Positions 24,453 through 35,189 are shown, counted from the first letter of the stretch. The stretch is 64,000 nucleotides of DNA from Pseudoalteromonas sp. GCY (GCF_016695175.1 NZ_CP068023.1:2247501-2311500), one strand, 5' to 3'. Notes: generated by a model not told the origin, from the letters alone. Made by a program: numbers and translations.

Positions 24453-25757
24453 ATGAATGACTTTTCTTCAAGCACTTGCTTTGAACTTGTCTCTGAAGCA
24501 CTAGAGGATATCGAAGCTCTTCATGATGAGCTTCAAGGTATTGATGAGGATAAACATGCCAGCCACCGCGTTGTTGACATTGCACGGCAGTTAGTCGCAT
24601 TTAAATCAGTCACGCCGGATGATGTTGGGTGTCAACTGTGGTTAGCACAAGAGCTGCGGACTTTGGGTTTTTCAATCAAGCACTTGCCTGTTCGTGATGT
24701 GAGTAACTTAGTTGCAAGCATAGGTAACAACAGCGATGCTAGGTTTGCTTTTCTTGGTCACACAGATGTTGTACCAGCCGGAAGTACACAAGATTGGCAG
24801 TTTAACCCTTTTAAGCTGACAGAACACAATGGCTGTCTCTTCGCCAGAGGTATTGCTGATATGAAAGGCGCTATTGCCGCATTTTTCTGTGCAATTGAGG
24901 CTTTAGTGACAGATTTTGGAGTACCGGAAAAAGAGCTTTGGTTGCTACTCACCAGCGACGAGGAAGGCGAAGCGGAACACGGGACCAAGCGGATCGCTCA
25001 TTTTTTAAAACAACAACGCATTGCATTTGATTTCACCTTGGTTGGAGAGCCAAGCTCAGAAGCGCATGTAGCAGACACACTTAAAGTCGGTCGTCGTGGT
25101 GCTTTGTCTTTTACCGTCAATTTACATGGTAAGAGTGGACATGTGGCTTACCCCCAAAAAGCGACCAATGCCATCCATCTAGCACAAAATATTATGCAAG
25201 CACTATTGTCGAAGGATTGGCCTAAGCACTGTGATAACTTTGACTCAACCACGCTGCAATTCACCCATGTAAATTCAGGAGATTTTGTTGACAACATCAT
25301 TCCAAGCCAATGTCAGCTAAATTTTAATATCCGTTATACACCCGCATACGACGAATATGAATTGGTCGAGCTGGTAAGAGAGACCATCGAAGAACATACG
25401 CTTAATTATGCATTAACGACCAGCAACCCCTGCCAACCCTATTACTGCTTAAATAATGATGAGATCCCTTCTCCATCCCTCGCTATCGTCTGCGATGAAA
25501 TCAACAGTCAATGTCATTTCACACCAAAACTATCGACCGCAGGGGGAACGTCGGATGGCCGCTTTATTGCTGAAATATCAACCTCAGTACTAGAACTCGG
25601 ACTGGTGAACAAAACCATTCATCAAGTAAATGAACACACAAAAACATCCGACTTAATCCAGCTTCAACAGCTTTACTACGGCATCTATAAACGCCTGCTC
25701 TACCCTACGCTTCATGTTCACTCAACCGCTCAAGATGAACTGCTGCAACTTCGCTAA
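24453..25757 (+). CDS. M20-family amidohydrolase, DapE/ArgE-like, first gene of the PTM-type cluster
   Basis: A 434-residue zinc hydrolase. Metal and catalytic motifs: GHTDVVPAG with a following ARGIADMKG, TSDEEGEAEHG, LVGEPSS, and C-terminal GGTSDGRFIAE with NKTIHQVNE. These are the DapE (succinyl-diaminopimelate desuccinylase) signatures, but there is an N-terminal extension of about 45 residues absent from DapE. As the first gene of a cluster whose NRPS selects ornithine, a likely role is freeing ornithine from an N-acyl precursor, as ArgE does; other PTM clusters use an arginase. Trimming of a pathway intermediate is the alternative. ATG 24453 is chosen because AAGG precedes it and the upstream frame has no site. 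Confidence 0.75.
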   Translation: MNDFSSSTCFELVSEALEDIEALHDELQGIDEDKHASHRVVDIARQLVAFKSVTPDDVGCQLWLAQELRTLGFSIKHLPVRDVSNLVASIGNNSDARFAFLGHTDVVPAGSTQDWQFNPFKLTEHNGCLFARGIADMKGAIAAFFCAIEALVTDFGVPEKELWLLLTSDEEGEAEHGTKRIAHFLKQQRIAFDFTLVGEPSSEAHVADTLKVGRRGALSFTVNLHGKSGHVAYPQKATNAIHLAQNIMQALLSKDWPKHCDNFDSTTLQFTHVNSGDFVDNIIPSQCQLNFNIRYTPAYDEYELVELVRETIEEHTLNYALTTSNPCQPYYCLNNDEIPSPSLAIVCDEINSQCHFTPKLSTAGGTSDGRFIAEISTSVLELGLVNKTIHQVNEHTKTSDLIQLQQLYYGIYKRLLYPTLHVHSTAQDELLQLR

Positions 25758-25791
25758 TTAATAGAAAATAGATAACTTCAAGGAATGCATT

Positions 25792-28700
25792 ATGGCAATC
25801 GAAAATGAACGCTCTGTTCGCCCCGTAAACGACACGCTACCGATAGCAATTATTGGCATGGGTTGTCGTTTCCCAGGTCACGCGAATAGTCCTGAATTGT
25901 TTTGGGAAAATATTAAACATGGTGTCGATTGCATCATAGAAACCCCAGAATCTAGATGGAATACCGATACTCATTATTCGTCTGTAAAGGCGAATAAAGG
26001 CAAATTGAGCTCAAAATGGGGTGGCTATATCGATGGTATCGATAAGTTTGATCCAGCATTTTTTGGGATCACCCCTCGTGAAGCCGAGTTTATGGATCCT
26101 CAACAACGTAAATTGCTGGAGGTAACCTGGGAAGCGTTGGAAGATGGTGGGCAAAAGCCATCTGAACTCGCAGGAGAATCGGTCGGTGTTTTTATAGGTG
26201 GGTTTACACTTGATTATAAAATCATGCAATTCACTAACCCAGATTTTGACAACATAGATGCCCACACTGCGACGGGTGTCATGATGACGATGCTTTCTAA
26301 TCGCATCTCCCATACTTTTGACTTTAATGGCCCCAGCATGTCCATCGATACTGCTTGTAGCTCCTCCATTGTCGCGTTAGATATGGCCTGTAAAAGTCTA
26401 CAGATCGGGGCAAGTAATATGGCGCTCGCAGGTGGTGTGCTATTACATTTGGCACCACAATATACAGTATCCGAGTCTAAAGGCGGCTTCTTATCTCCGA
26501 CTGGTTTTTCTCATGCTTTTGACGACTCCGCAAACGGCTATGTCCGTGCTGAAGGCGCTGGCGTTGTAGTACTCAAGCGCTTAGATGATGCGATTAAGGA
26601 TGGCGACCCAATTCATGCGGTGATCTTAGCCACCGGTGTAAACCAAGACGGTAAAACACAAGGGATCACGGTACCAAATGGGGATGCCCAATTGCGCTTG
26701 ATGAAAGAAACCTATGCTAAAGCGAATATTGCCCCTGGTAAAGTGCAGTACATAGAAATGCACGGTACGGGTACGCCTGTTGGCGACCCAATTGAAGCAA
26801 AGTCAGTTGGAACACTCCTTGGGATCAACCGTGATCAAGACGATAAATGCTACATTGGCTCAGTAAAAACCAATATTGGCCATACCGAGGCAGCCGCAGG
26901 CATGGCTGGTTTGTTCAAAGCAGTCAAAGCCATTCAAAACAAACAGATCCCACCGCATTTACACTTAAAATCAATTAATCCTAAGATTGATTACGTCAAC
27001 GCACCATATGAGATCCCCACTAAACTTACCCAATGGCCTAAGCATGAAGGTTTAGCCGTTGCGGGGGTAAACTCCTTTGGTTTCGGTGGAACCAATTCCC
27101 ACGCTGTTATTCAAGAATATGTTGCGCCAGAAGTGCCATCAATACCTCCAGCAAATGAGAATGGCTTAAAACTTTATCCATTGAGTGCAAGAGATCAACA
27201 CGGGATCCATCGCTTTGCCAAAGCGCATAATGAATTTTTGCAAGACAGCGATGCATTACTCAGTGATATTATCTACACACTGGGTGAGCGCCGTGAACAT
27301 CACCAATATCGTCATGCAATTTGTTTCAAAAATGCAGAAGATCTGCAACAACAACTGCAAACATTAAGTCATGATGCTGAATTTGCGGCGGCCAGTACAT
27401 TGCGCACGCTGAAAAAAGATGAGCAAAAACTCGTGTGGGTTTTCACTGGCATGGGGCCGCAATGGTGGGCAATGGGCCGTGAGCTATATCAATCAGAGCC
27501 AACTTTTAAAGCAATGATCGATGAGTGTGATAGCCATATGTCAGCGCTTACAGATTGGTCATTGGTCGATGAAATGCTTGCCGATGAATCAGCGTCAAAC
27601 ATGCAATATACTTGGCTTGCTCAAACGGCAAACTTTGCCGTGCAAGTCGCACTTGCAGCAATGTGGCGTCAACACGGCATTTCGCCTGATGTCATTGTTG
27701 GCCACAGTACCGGTGAAGCAGCGGCATTTTATGAAGCCGGGGTCTACTCATTAAAAGATGCTTGCACCATCGTAGTCCATCGTAGTCGCTTACAGCATCA
27801 ATGCCGCAACACAGGTAAAATGATGGCGGTAGGACTCTCTGACAGTGATGTCACGCCTTATCTCAACGACCAAGTTGAAATCGCAGCGATAAACAGTCCA
27901 AACTCTGTCACCCTCGCAGGTGAAGAAAATGCATTACATCGTATTGAAGCACAACTGAACGAAGCTGGTGTGTTTTGCAAGTTTCTCCGCGTTGAAGTGC
28001 CCTATCACAGCCAGTTTATGGAACCGATTAAGGCCGAATTGCTCGAGTGTTTAGCTGGTATTCAAGCTAACACCGCACATACTCCATTGTATTCAACGGT
28101 AACAGGAACACTTGCTGAGGGGCCTGAACTTGATGCTAACTATTGGTGGCTCAACGTCCGTCAAGCTGTGCGCTTTGTTGATGCCATCCGCGCAATATTA
28201 CAACAAGGTTATCAAGCATTTTTGGAACTGGGTCCACACCCTGTGCTTGGCGCATCTATTGCCGAAACCGCAGAAGAACAAAGTTGCTCAAGCGTTGTCG
28301 TCTCGAGTATGCGCCGTAAATCCGACGAACAACACACCTATTACCACGCTGTAGCTCAACTGTTTGGTTTAGGCTTTGAATTAAATTGGTCAGCCATAAA
28401 TGGTCGAGGTAAGTTCACTACCTTGCCAACTTACCCGTTCTTGCAAGAACGCTTTTGGACCGAGCCCGAGTACTTTAATCAAGTCCGTTTAGGGCAAAGT
28501 AACCATGCATTCTTGGGCCGTAAACGCAGTGAAGCTGAACATGTTTGGAACGCGGTAACCGACACAAATCGCGATAGTTTTTTACGTTGTCACCAAATCC
28601 AAGGGAATACCCTTTTCCCTGCTGCTGGCTTTATTGAAATGGCGTATGCTGCAGCCAAAGAGACTTGGGGCAATGGTAGCTACGCACTCGACCACTTTGT

Positions 28701-31700
28701 CATCGATAAAGCGTTATTTTTGAATAATGAACACGCTCCCAATGTGCAATTCATTTTGCACCATGATGAACCGAACTTTAAAGTGGTGAGTCTTGAAGAT
28801 GGCAAATTGACCCGCCATGTTCAAGGGACAATCCGCCGAGTACAAAGTGCCAACCTTGCTGAGCCTATTGATCTCAATGCTATTCGTAGTACCGCCACCA
28901 GCGCGCAGCAGCATGATGAGTTTTATGCACATCTAAAAGAGTTTGGTTACGAATATGGCCCATGTTTTAGCGCCATTGAACAGATCTGGGCAACAGACAA
29001 CGGCGTGCTTGCCAAGATTTCTTGGCCTACTCAACTTGAGCGAACGGCACAATTTACCCTACACCCCAGTCTATTAGATGCGTGCTTCCAAACGTTAGTA
29101 TTTACGGAACTTGCAGGTGCTAATGCGCAGCAATTTTCTATCCGCTTACCTGTGATGCTAGAGCAGATCCTGCTTAGCGAGCAGAACAATACTGATTTTT
29201 GGTGTTATACCCAAATCACCCATCGTGACGACGAAAAAATGGTCGGCGATTTATACCTGTGTGATGAGTCTGGTCAAGTCTTTGGTGTTATTAAAAACTT
29301 TATTGCACAAAGCGTTGACTCCGCAGCAAGTGGGATCACCACCAGAACCATAGATAGCTGGCTTTATCAGGTTAATTGGCTTGCAGAGCCCGAGCGGGAA
29401 ATACAAGAAACCGACACGTCGGGGCGTTGGCTGCTCCTCGCAGATCAGTCAGGAACAGCTGAACAGGTAGCCGACCGTTTAGCAAAGCTTGGCCACTCTA
29501 GCTGTATCGTTAAGCCTGGAGAATACTTTGATATCGACAGAGACCAATGCCATGCATGGCTGGTTCCCGATTCACGGGATCACCTGTCACAACTTATCGA
29601 GACTTTGGGCAAACAAGAAATTCGTGGCGTTGTGCATTGCTTTAGTTTAGATAACAGCGCGATAGAATCACTAACTCTTGCTCAGCTGCAAAAAGAAAAA
29701 CGTCAGTCGCTGCATTCATTGTTGAACCTGGCCAAAACCATAATAGAACAAGACTGTAAATTCCCGCTTTACGTGGTAACACGCAACGCTAGCCTCGTTA
29801 ATAGCGAGCAACTTACCGCGGTGATGTCCGCTTCGTTAACTGGATTTAGCCGAGTGCTCGCACAGCAAGAACTGGTTGATAATTGGGGTGGCCTCATCGA
29901 TATTGATGGTCAAAATGATGCCGAACATATCACAGCCAGATTATTAAGTGACCGCCAAGAAGGGGAAGTGGCCTTTAGGGAAAATCAAGCTTATGTTGCT
30001 CGTTTAGAGCTGGTAACGTCACTCCAACCCGCCTTCCCGACTCGCGTACAAAGCCATAAAGCACAGTTGATCACGGGTGCATTTGGTTCAATCGGACAGT
30101 TAGTTTGTCAGCTACTCGTCGATAGAGGTGCACGAAACCTCATTTTGCTTGGTAGGAGTCAATTACCTGAGCGTAAGAGTTGGTCAGAGCTTACCCCAAG
30201 CGACCGTAACTATGATCGCGTTCGGTTTATTCAACACCTTGAGAGTCAGGGCGTTAATGTCTCGTTATGGCAGACAGACTTAACTCGAGAGCGTGAACTT
30301 AACGCGGCCCTTGAGTCTTATCATCTAAGTGCACAAGCACCGATCAACGGATTATTTTTCTGTGCTGGTATCGTGAATGACACCTTACTTGGCAATATGG
30401 ATACCAGAGCATTTGACGGTGTGTTTGACACCAAAGCGATTGGTGCGTTGATGCTTCACAAAGCACTCAGTAAAGTTGACCTTGAACATTTTGTGCTCTT
30501 CTCTTCTGTCGCGGCTCAAGTCACTACCGCAGGGCAAACAAACTATGCTTCTGGCAATGCTTTCTTAGATGCCCTCGCCCACTACCGTCGCAATCAAGGT
30601 CTTCCGGCGCTAAGCATCAACTGGGGCCCTTGGGCTATTGGTATGATTGAAGAGCTGGGTCTTGCCGAACATTACAAGAACCAAAGGGGTATGAACTGCA
30701 TTTCACCAAGTGCGGGGATGGCCGTGCTTGAACGTATTCTAGACCAAGAGCAACCTCAACTCTTAGTGTGTGACGCCGATTGGTCCAAAGTAACCAATTG
30801 GTATGCAGGAAAGCCGAGTTTATTTAGTCACTTGGCTACCCAAGAAAACGATAAGCAAAGCCACCAAGAGCAAGAATTTGCTCCTTTATACCAGCAAACA
30901 GACAGCGCGCTTCGATTACCGCTTGTTGCCGATCATCTCGCTAATGCTGTCAGCCAAGTATTACGCTGTAAACGAGAGCAAGTGGAATTAGATCTATCGC
31001 TCGGTAATCTCGGTATTGACTCTATTATGGCGACAGAGCTGAGAAATAAGATCACCACCCATTTTGGCGAAACCCTAACGATTGTGCGTCTTCTAAGTGG
31101 CGCATCTATCAACGAATTAAGTATCGAGCTTAATGACAAACTCGTGGAGTCGCTTGGCTTTGAAGTCATAACCACAGAAACATCACAGGTTCAGCCGGTT
31201 TCCGAAACCAAGGTTAATTCTATCATCGTATCTGATGCCAATGTGGAAGCTGAGTTCCCACTTTCCTATGGACAAAAAGCGATTTGGTTTATCAATCAAC
31301 TCAACCCAACTAGCGCTTCCTACAATATCGGCGGCGCGATGCACATTCCTAGTGCACTTAATATCGACGCGCTTAAAAAAGCCCTTAGTGCTGTAGTAGC
31401 TCGCCACCCAATGTTAAGAACAAACTTCTTCTTTAGAGATGGCGAACCCTATCAAAGAGTCTGGACTCATCGCGAGGATGCACTGCAAGTCATTGATGTA
31501 CATGGCAAGTCTTGGGAAGATATTCAACCAATGATGATTGCAGACAATGAACAGCCTTTCGACCTTGAACACGATCCGCTGTTTAGACTGTATTTATACA
31601 AGCAAAATGATCAAAGCTACTACTTTGCAGTGACGATTTATCACATCATCTCAGATGCATGGTCAAATTACATGTTTATCGATGAAATGCAGTCACTGTA

Positions 31701-34700
31701 TGCGCATTTCGCAAAAAGTGAACCGTTAGCACTCAGCGAGATAACGTCAAGCTATGAAAGATTTGTTGATTGGGAAACACGCTTTGTTCACTCTCCACGC
31801 GGCGCGGCAAACTATAAGTTTTGGCAGAATCACTTACCTGCTGAGATCCCCGTATTAGACCTTGCAACCGACAAACCTAGACCTGCGGTACTCACCAACG
31901 TTGGTGATTCATATCATTTTGAGTTGGATAAAGCCCTTACGTCGTCGTTAAATGCCCTGGCAAAGGCACAAGGTTCCACCATGTTTATGGCGTTGCTTAG
32001 CATCTATTACGCAGTCATGCATAAATATACTCAGCAGGATGAAATCATTATAGGCAGCCCCGTGGCCGGTCGTACAAATCCAGAGTTTTCAAACGTCTAC
32101 GGTTACTTTGTGAATCCCCTACCGCTATGCGCAAGGTTTGATCCTGAAACGCACTTTACTTCGCTTTTAGCGCAGGTTAAAGACATTACCCTCAACGCAC
32201 TAGATCACCAAGAATATCCGTTTGCGCTGTTAGTGGATAAGCTTGGTATTGAACATGATGCCAGCCGCTCTACGGTATTTCAGGTCATGTTTGTGATGCT
32301 CAATCACCGCGTTGAGCAATCACATATGGATGAAAATAATGTCGCGTACTATAAGGGCTTTCCTATGCAATTCATGGAACTGCCTGAAGAAGAAGGTCAA
32401 TTTGACATTACGCTTTCGACCTATGAAGAAAATGGCGTGTTCAAAGGCACATTAAAATATAATACCGATCTATTCGAAACCGAAACGATAGCGCAGCTGG
32501 CTCGGGACTATATCGCACTGGCGCGAATGGTCGTTGATAGTCCAAATCGGCCACTTTCGGAGCTTGCCTTAACAAGTCCAGACGCAATAGATGCCTTGGC
32601 GACATTTGCTGAAAGTCAACAAAACGCACCTGCATTACCGACTTTGGTCAGCCAAATAGAAAGTGCGGTGCAACATAGCCCTGAGCTTCCTGCCCTTAGC
32701 ATTGCCTGTGAAACAAATGCTGGAGAACTGGCTGCTACTTTAAGCTATCGTGAACTCAACAATCTGGCAAACCAGTTAGCGCGACTAATCAATTCGCAGC
32801 TAGATAATCAACCTAGTCAAACGATTGCCTTACATTTTGAAAAATCTATCGCGTTAGTTGTTGCTTGTATCGCTACGTTAAAAGCAGGTCATCATTTTGT
32901 GGTAATTGACCCGCAGCAACCCAATGAACGCAAGCAGCTGTTGCTTGAGCAAAGTCGCTGCGCGTTACTACTTTGCGAAGAAGCGCTAACATCAGATCAC
33001 CCTACACTACTTTGGGAAAGCTTCCAAAGCCAACGAGATGAAATCAGCGAGCACAATTTGGCGTTAAATTATCAGCCAAATGACATCGCGTATATTGTCT
33101 TTACTTCTGGCTCTACAGGTACGCCAAAAGCTGTCCAGGTTAGCCATCAAAACTGGGCTACGATCGCTGTGGACTGGTTAGCCCAATTTGATTTAGCACC
33201 TACTTCTCATCATTTACAATTGGCTAGCCCAACCTTTGATGTGTTTTGTGGCGATCTTGCGCGCGCATTTTACAATGCGAAGCACTTAGTGTTGTGTCCT
33301 AAAAATATGATGCTGAACATGCCGGTATTGTATGATCTCATTGAGACACAGCAGATTGATACGGTTGAGTTTGTACCCTCTGTGGTTCGTAATCTCATCT
33401 TATTCGCAAAGCAAAGTCAGGTTGGTTTTACCAGCTTACGTAGAGTGATTGTTGGCTCTGAGCAATGGCAAATCGCTGAGTACCGCGCACTCAAAGGATT
33501 GTTACAAGAAGATGCACGACTATTTAGCTCCTACGGCACATCTGAAGCAACCATAGACAGTAGCTTCTTTGAGGAATCAGAGCAGTACTTAGAAACCAGC
33601 GCAACGGTGCCAATTGGCAAGCCTTTCAATGCAACGCAACTTATCTTGCTCGATAAGCAAAACCAATTAGTATCCAGTAACGCAGTCGGCGAAATTGCAA
33701 TTGCAGGGCAAGGCGTAAGTCTTGGCTATCTCAATAATCCAGAGAAAAATGCCTGTCAATTTATTCAACTTCCTGTGTCAGAAAATAGCACCATACGGGT
33801 GTATAAAACGGGTGATTTAGGTAAGTGGGACAAACACGGCAACCTACATATTCTGCAACGTATCGACAACCAAGTAAAAATACGAGGTCACCGCGTTGAG
33901 CTAGGAGAAATTGAGTCCAGCATCAACCAGATCCCAGGAATTAAGCGAAGCTATGTAAAAGGAATAGAAGTACATGGGCAAACCCAATTAATTGCCTACT
34001 TTGAATCTGAGCTTGCGATTGGTACTGAGTTTGTCCTCGAACAGTTAGAAAACCAGCTACCAAGCTATATGGTACCTAGCAAGCTGGTTGCCATTGGTCA
34101 ATTTCCATTACTGAACAACGGTAAAATCGATGCAGCGGCATTGCCAGAGGTTGAGCTCGCCGAGTTGGTAAGAACATTCGTAGCTCCTGCCACCTTATTT
34201 GAACAGCAGCTCGCTGAGATTTGGTCCAATATGCTAGGGCAAAAATCCATTAGTCTTCATGATGACTTTTTTGCCCTCGGCGGTAACTCTTTATATTTGA
34301 TTGAGCTAATGGTCAGGATCCAGTCAGCCTTCAGCATCAAAATGGAAGTTAATCAGCTATTTAGATTTACAACCTTACATGGCATGGCCAGTGCAATTGA
34401 AGATGTAGTAACAGGCAAAGAAACAGGCGCGTCCCCTTATCTTATCTTCAATGCAGGCCAATCTACTCGTTTATTTGCGCTACCACCAGCGGGTGGTTAC
34501 AGCATCGTTTACAAGGCATTTGCAGACGCATTGCCCAACACTGAAGTGATCTCTTTTAATTACCTCGAAAGTGACACTAAGGTTAGCGACTATGCCGACC
34601 AAATTATGCAAATTCAACCTCATGGCCCCTATACCCTATTTGGATACTCCCTTGGCGGTAATTTAGCCTTTGAGATTGCGAAGGAACTGGAAAGCCGAGG

Positions 34701-35133
34701 TCAACGTGTCGGGGATGTGGTGATCTTAGACTCATTCAGGATCACCGAAACAATCAAAATGCGGGAGCAAGACTTCGCGCACTTTGAGCAAGAGTTAAAA
34801 GCACATTTCGCCCGCCACACCGGCTCAAATACGGTACACGAGCATACACTGGCACAAGCGAGAGACTATATCGATTGGTGTTATGAAGTGAAAAACCTAG
34901 GTCAGGTTCACGCCAAACTGCACTTTATCGTCGAGCAAAATGCACATGCAGAAGCTGCTCGTCTAACCAGTTGGGATGCAGCATCAGACGCCGAAGTCAT
35001 TACCTATCAGGGAGTTGGTAAACATGAGGAAATGTTGATGCCCGATATGATGCAGGCAGGCAACGGCGCAATTATGCAAAGTATTCTGCAGGATACCCAA
35101 AGCCAGGCGGTAATAGCAACAAACGTGGAGTAA
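25792..35133 (+). CDS. Iterative hybrid PKS-NRPS of polycyclic tetramate macrolactam type
   Basis: A 3,113-residue megasynthase. Domains: KS (about 14-440; C189, H324, H364), AT (about 545-860; S639 in GHSTG, malonyl-type YHS region), DH (about 915-1200; H934, D1096), KR (about 1420-1620; G1429-G1435, Y1585), ACP (S1744), C (about 1820-2260; H1951), A (about 2290-2780), PCP (S2833), TE (S2953, H3078). The A-domain pocket reads D2483 V2484 G2487 E2526 I2553 G2555 S2580 I2588 D2589, the ornithine code DVGEIGSID. One KS-AT-DH-KR-ACP module with an Orn NRPS is the hallmark of PTM synthases, in which the module works iteratively to make two polyene chains joined to ornithine and the TE closes the tetramate. 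The C motif is Y-H-I-I-S-D-A, not HHxxxDG. Confidence 0.93.
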   Translation: MAIENERSVRPVNDTLPIAIIGMGCRFPGHANSPELFWENIKHGVDCIIETPESRWNTDTHYSSVKANKGKLSSKWGGYIDGIDKFDPAFFGITPREAEFMDPQQRKLLEVTWEALEDGGQKPSELAGESVGVFIGGFTLDYKIMQFTNPDFDNIDAHTATGVMMTMLSNRISHTFDFNGPSMSIDTACSSSIVALDMACKSLQIGASNMALAGGVLLHLAPQYTVSESKGGFLSPTGFSHAFDDSANGYVRAEGAGVVVLKRLDDAIKDGDPIHAVILATGVNQDGKTQGITVPNGDAQLRLMKETYAKANIAPGKVQYIEMHGTGTPVGDPIEAKSVGTLLGINRDQDDKCYIGSVKTNIGHTEAAAGMAGLFKAVKAIQNKQIPPHLHLKSINPKIDYVNAPYEIPTKLTQWPKHEGLAVAGVNSFGFGGTNSHAVIQEYVAPEVPSIPPANENGLKLYPLSARDQHGIHRFAKAHNEFLQDSDALLSDIIYTLGERREHHQYRHAICFKNAEDLQQQLQTLSHDAEFAAASTLRTLKKDEQKLVWVFTGMGPQWWAMGRELYQSEPTFKAMIDECDSHMSALTDWSLVDEMLADESASNMQYTWLAQTANFAVQVALAAMWRQHGISPDVIVGHSTGEAAAFYEAGVYSLKDACTIVVHRSRLQHQCRNTGKMMAVGLSDSDVTPYLNDQVEIAAINSPNSVTLAGEENALHRIEAQLNEAGVFCKFLRVEVPYHSQFMEPIKAELLECLAGIQANTAHTPLYSTVTGTLAEGPELDANYWWLNVRQAVRFVDAIRAILQQGYQAFLELGPHPVLGASIAETAEEQSCSSVVVSSMRRKSDEQHTYYHAVAQLFGLGFELNWSAINGRGKFTTLPTYPFLQERFWTEPEYFNQVRLGQSNHAFLGRKRSEAEHVWNAVTDTNRDSFLRCHQIQGNTLFPAAGFIEMAYAAAKETWGNGSYALDHFVIDKALFLNNEHAPNVQFILHHDEPNFKVVSLEDGKLTRHVQGTIRRVQSANLAEPIDLNAIRSTATSAQQHDEFYAHLKEFGYEYGPCFSAIEQIWATDNGVLAKISWPTQLERTAQFTLHPSLLDACFQTLVFTELAGANAQQFSIRLPVMLEQILLSEQNNTDFWCYTQITHRDDEKMVGDLYLCDESGQVFGVIKNFIAQSVDSAASGITTRTIDSWLYQVNWLAEPEREIQETDTSGRWLLLADQSGTAEQVADRLAKLGHSSCIVKPGEYFDIDRDQCHAWLVPDSRDHLSQLIETLGKQEIRGVVHCFSLDNSAIESLTLAQLQKEKRQSLHSLLNLAKTIIEQDCKFPLYVVTRNASLVNSEQLTAVMSASLTGFSRVLAQQELVDNWGGLIDIDGQNDAEHITARLLSDRQEGEVAFRENQAYVARLELVTSLQPAFPTRVQSHKAQLITGAFGSIGQLVCQLLVDRGARNLILLGRSQLPERKSWSELTPSDRNYDRVRFIQHLESQGVNVSLWQTDLTRERELNAALESYHLSAQAPINGLFFCAGIVNDTLLGNMDTRAFDGVFDTKAIGALMLHKALSKVDLEHFVLFSSVAAQVTTAGQTNYASGNAFLDALAHYRRNQGLPALSINWGPWAIGMIEELGLAEHYKNQRGMNCISPSAGMAVLERILDQEQPQLLVCDADWSKVTNWYAGKPSLFSHLATQENDKQSHQEQEFAPLYQQTDSALRLPLVADHLANAVSQVLRCKREQVELDLSLGNLGIDSIMATELRNKITTHFGETLTIVRLLSGASINELSIELNDKLVESLGFEVITTETSQVQPVSETKVNSIIVSDANVEAEFPLSYGQKAIWFINQLNPTSASYNIGGAMHIPSALNIDALKKALSAVVARHPMLRTNFFFRDGEPYQRVWTHREDALQVIDVHGKSWEDIQPMMIADNEQPFDLEHDPLFRLYLYKQNDQSYYFAVTIYHIISDAWSNYMFIDEMQSLYAHFAKSEPLALSEITSSYERFVDWETRFVHSPRGAANYKFWQNHLPAEIPVLDLATDKPRPAVLTNVGDSYHFELDKALTSSLNALAKAQGSTMFMALLSIYYAVMHKYTQQDEIIIGSPVAGRTNPEFSNVYGYFVNPLPLCARFDPETHFTSLLAQVKDITLNALDHQEYPFALLVDKLGIEHDASRSTVFQVMFVMLNHRVEQSHMDENNVAYYKGFPMQFMELPEEEGQFDITLSTYEENGVFKGTLKYNTDLFETETIAQLARDYIALARMVVDSPNRPLSELALTSPDAIDALATFAESQQNAPALPTLVSQIESAVQHSPELPALSIACETNAGELAATLSYRELNNLANQLARLINSQLDNQPSQTIALHFEKSIALVVACIATLKAGHHFVVIDPQQPNERKQLLLEQSRCALLLCEEALTSDHPTLLWESFQSQRDEISEHNLALNYQPNDIAYIVFTSGSTGTPKAVQVSHQNWATIAVDWLAQFDLAPTSHHLQLASPTFDVFCGDLARAFYNAKHLVLCPKNMMLNMPVLYDLIETQQIDTVEFVPSVVRNLILFAKQSQVGFTSLRRVIVGSEQWQIAEYRALKGLLQEDARLFSSYGTSEATIDSSFFEESEQYLETSATVPIGKPFNATQLILLDKQNQLVSSNAVGEIAIAGQGVSLGYLNNPEKNACQFIQLPVSENSTIRVYKTGDLGKWDKHGNLHILQRIDNQVKIRGHRVELGEIESSINQIPGIKRSYVKGIEVHGQTQLIAYFESELAIGTEFVLEQLENQLPSYMVPSKLVAIGQFPLLNNGKIDAAALPEVELAELVRTFVAPATLFEQQLAEIWSNMLGQKSISLHDDFFALGGNSLYLIELMVRIQSAFSIKMEVNQLFRFTTLHGMASAIEDVVTGKETGASPYLIFNAGQSTRLFALPPAGGYSIVYKAFADALPNTEVISFNYLESDTKVSDYADQIMQIQPHGPYTLFGYSLGGNLAFEIAKELESRGQRVGDVVILDSFRITETIKMREQDFAHFEQELKAHFARHTGSNTVHEHTLAQARDYIDWCYEVKNLGQVHAKLHFIVEQNAHAEAARLTSWDAASDAEVITYQGVGKHEEMLMPDMMQAGNGAIMQSILQDTQSQAVIATNVE

Positions 35134-35139
35134 CAGCTT

Positions 35140-35166
35140 GCCCCAAAGCCATCGCTTTGGGGCTTT
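35140..35166 (+). terminator. Hairpin between PKS-NRPS and first oxidoreductase gene
   Basis: GCCCCAAAG (35140-35148) pairs perfectly with CTTTGGGGC (35155-35163), followed by only TTTC. It sits seven bases after the megasynthase stop. A partial terminator or mRNA-stability stem would lower expression of the downstream tailoring genes relative to the synthase. Confidence 0.55.
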
Positions 35167-35189
35167 CTAACGACTTTAAGGACAGAATT

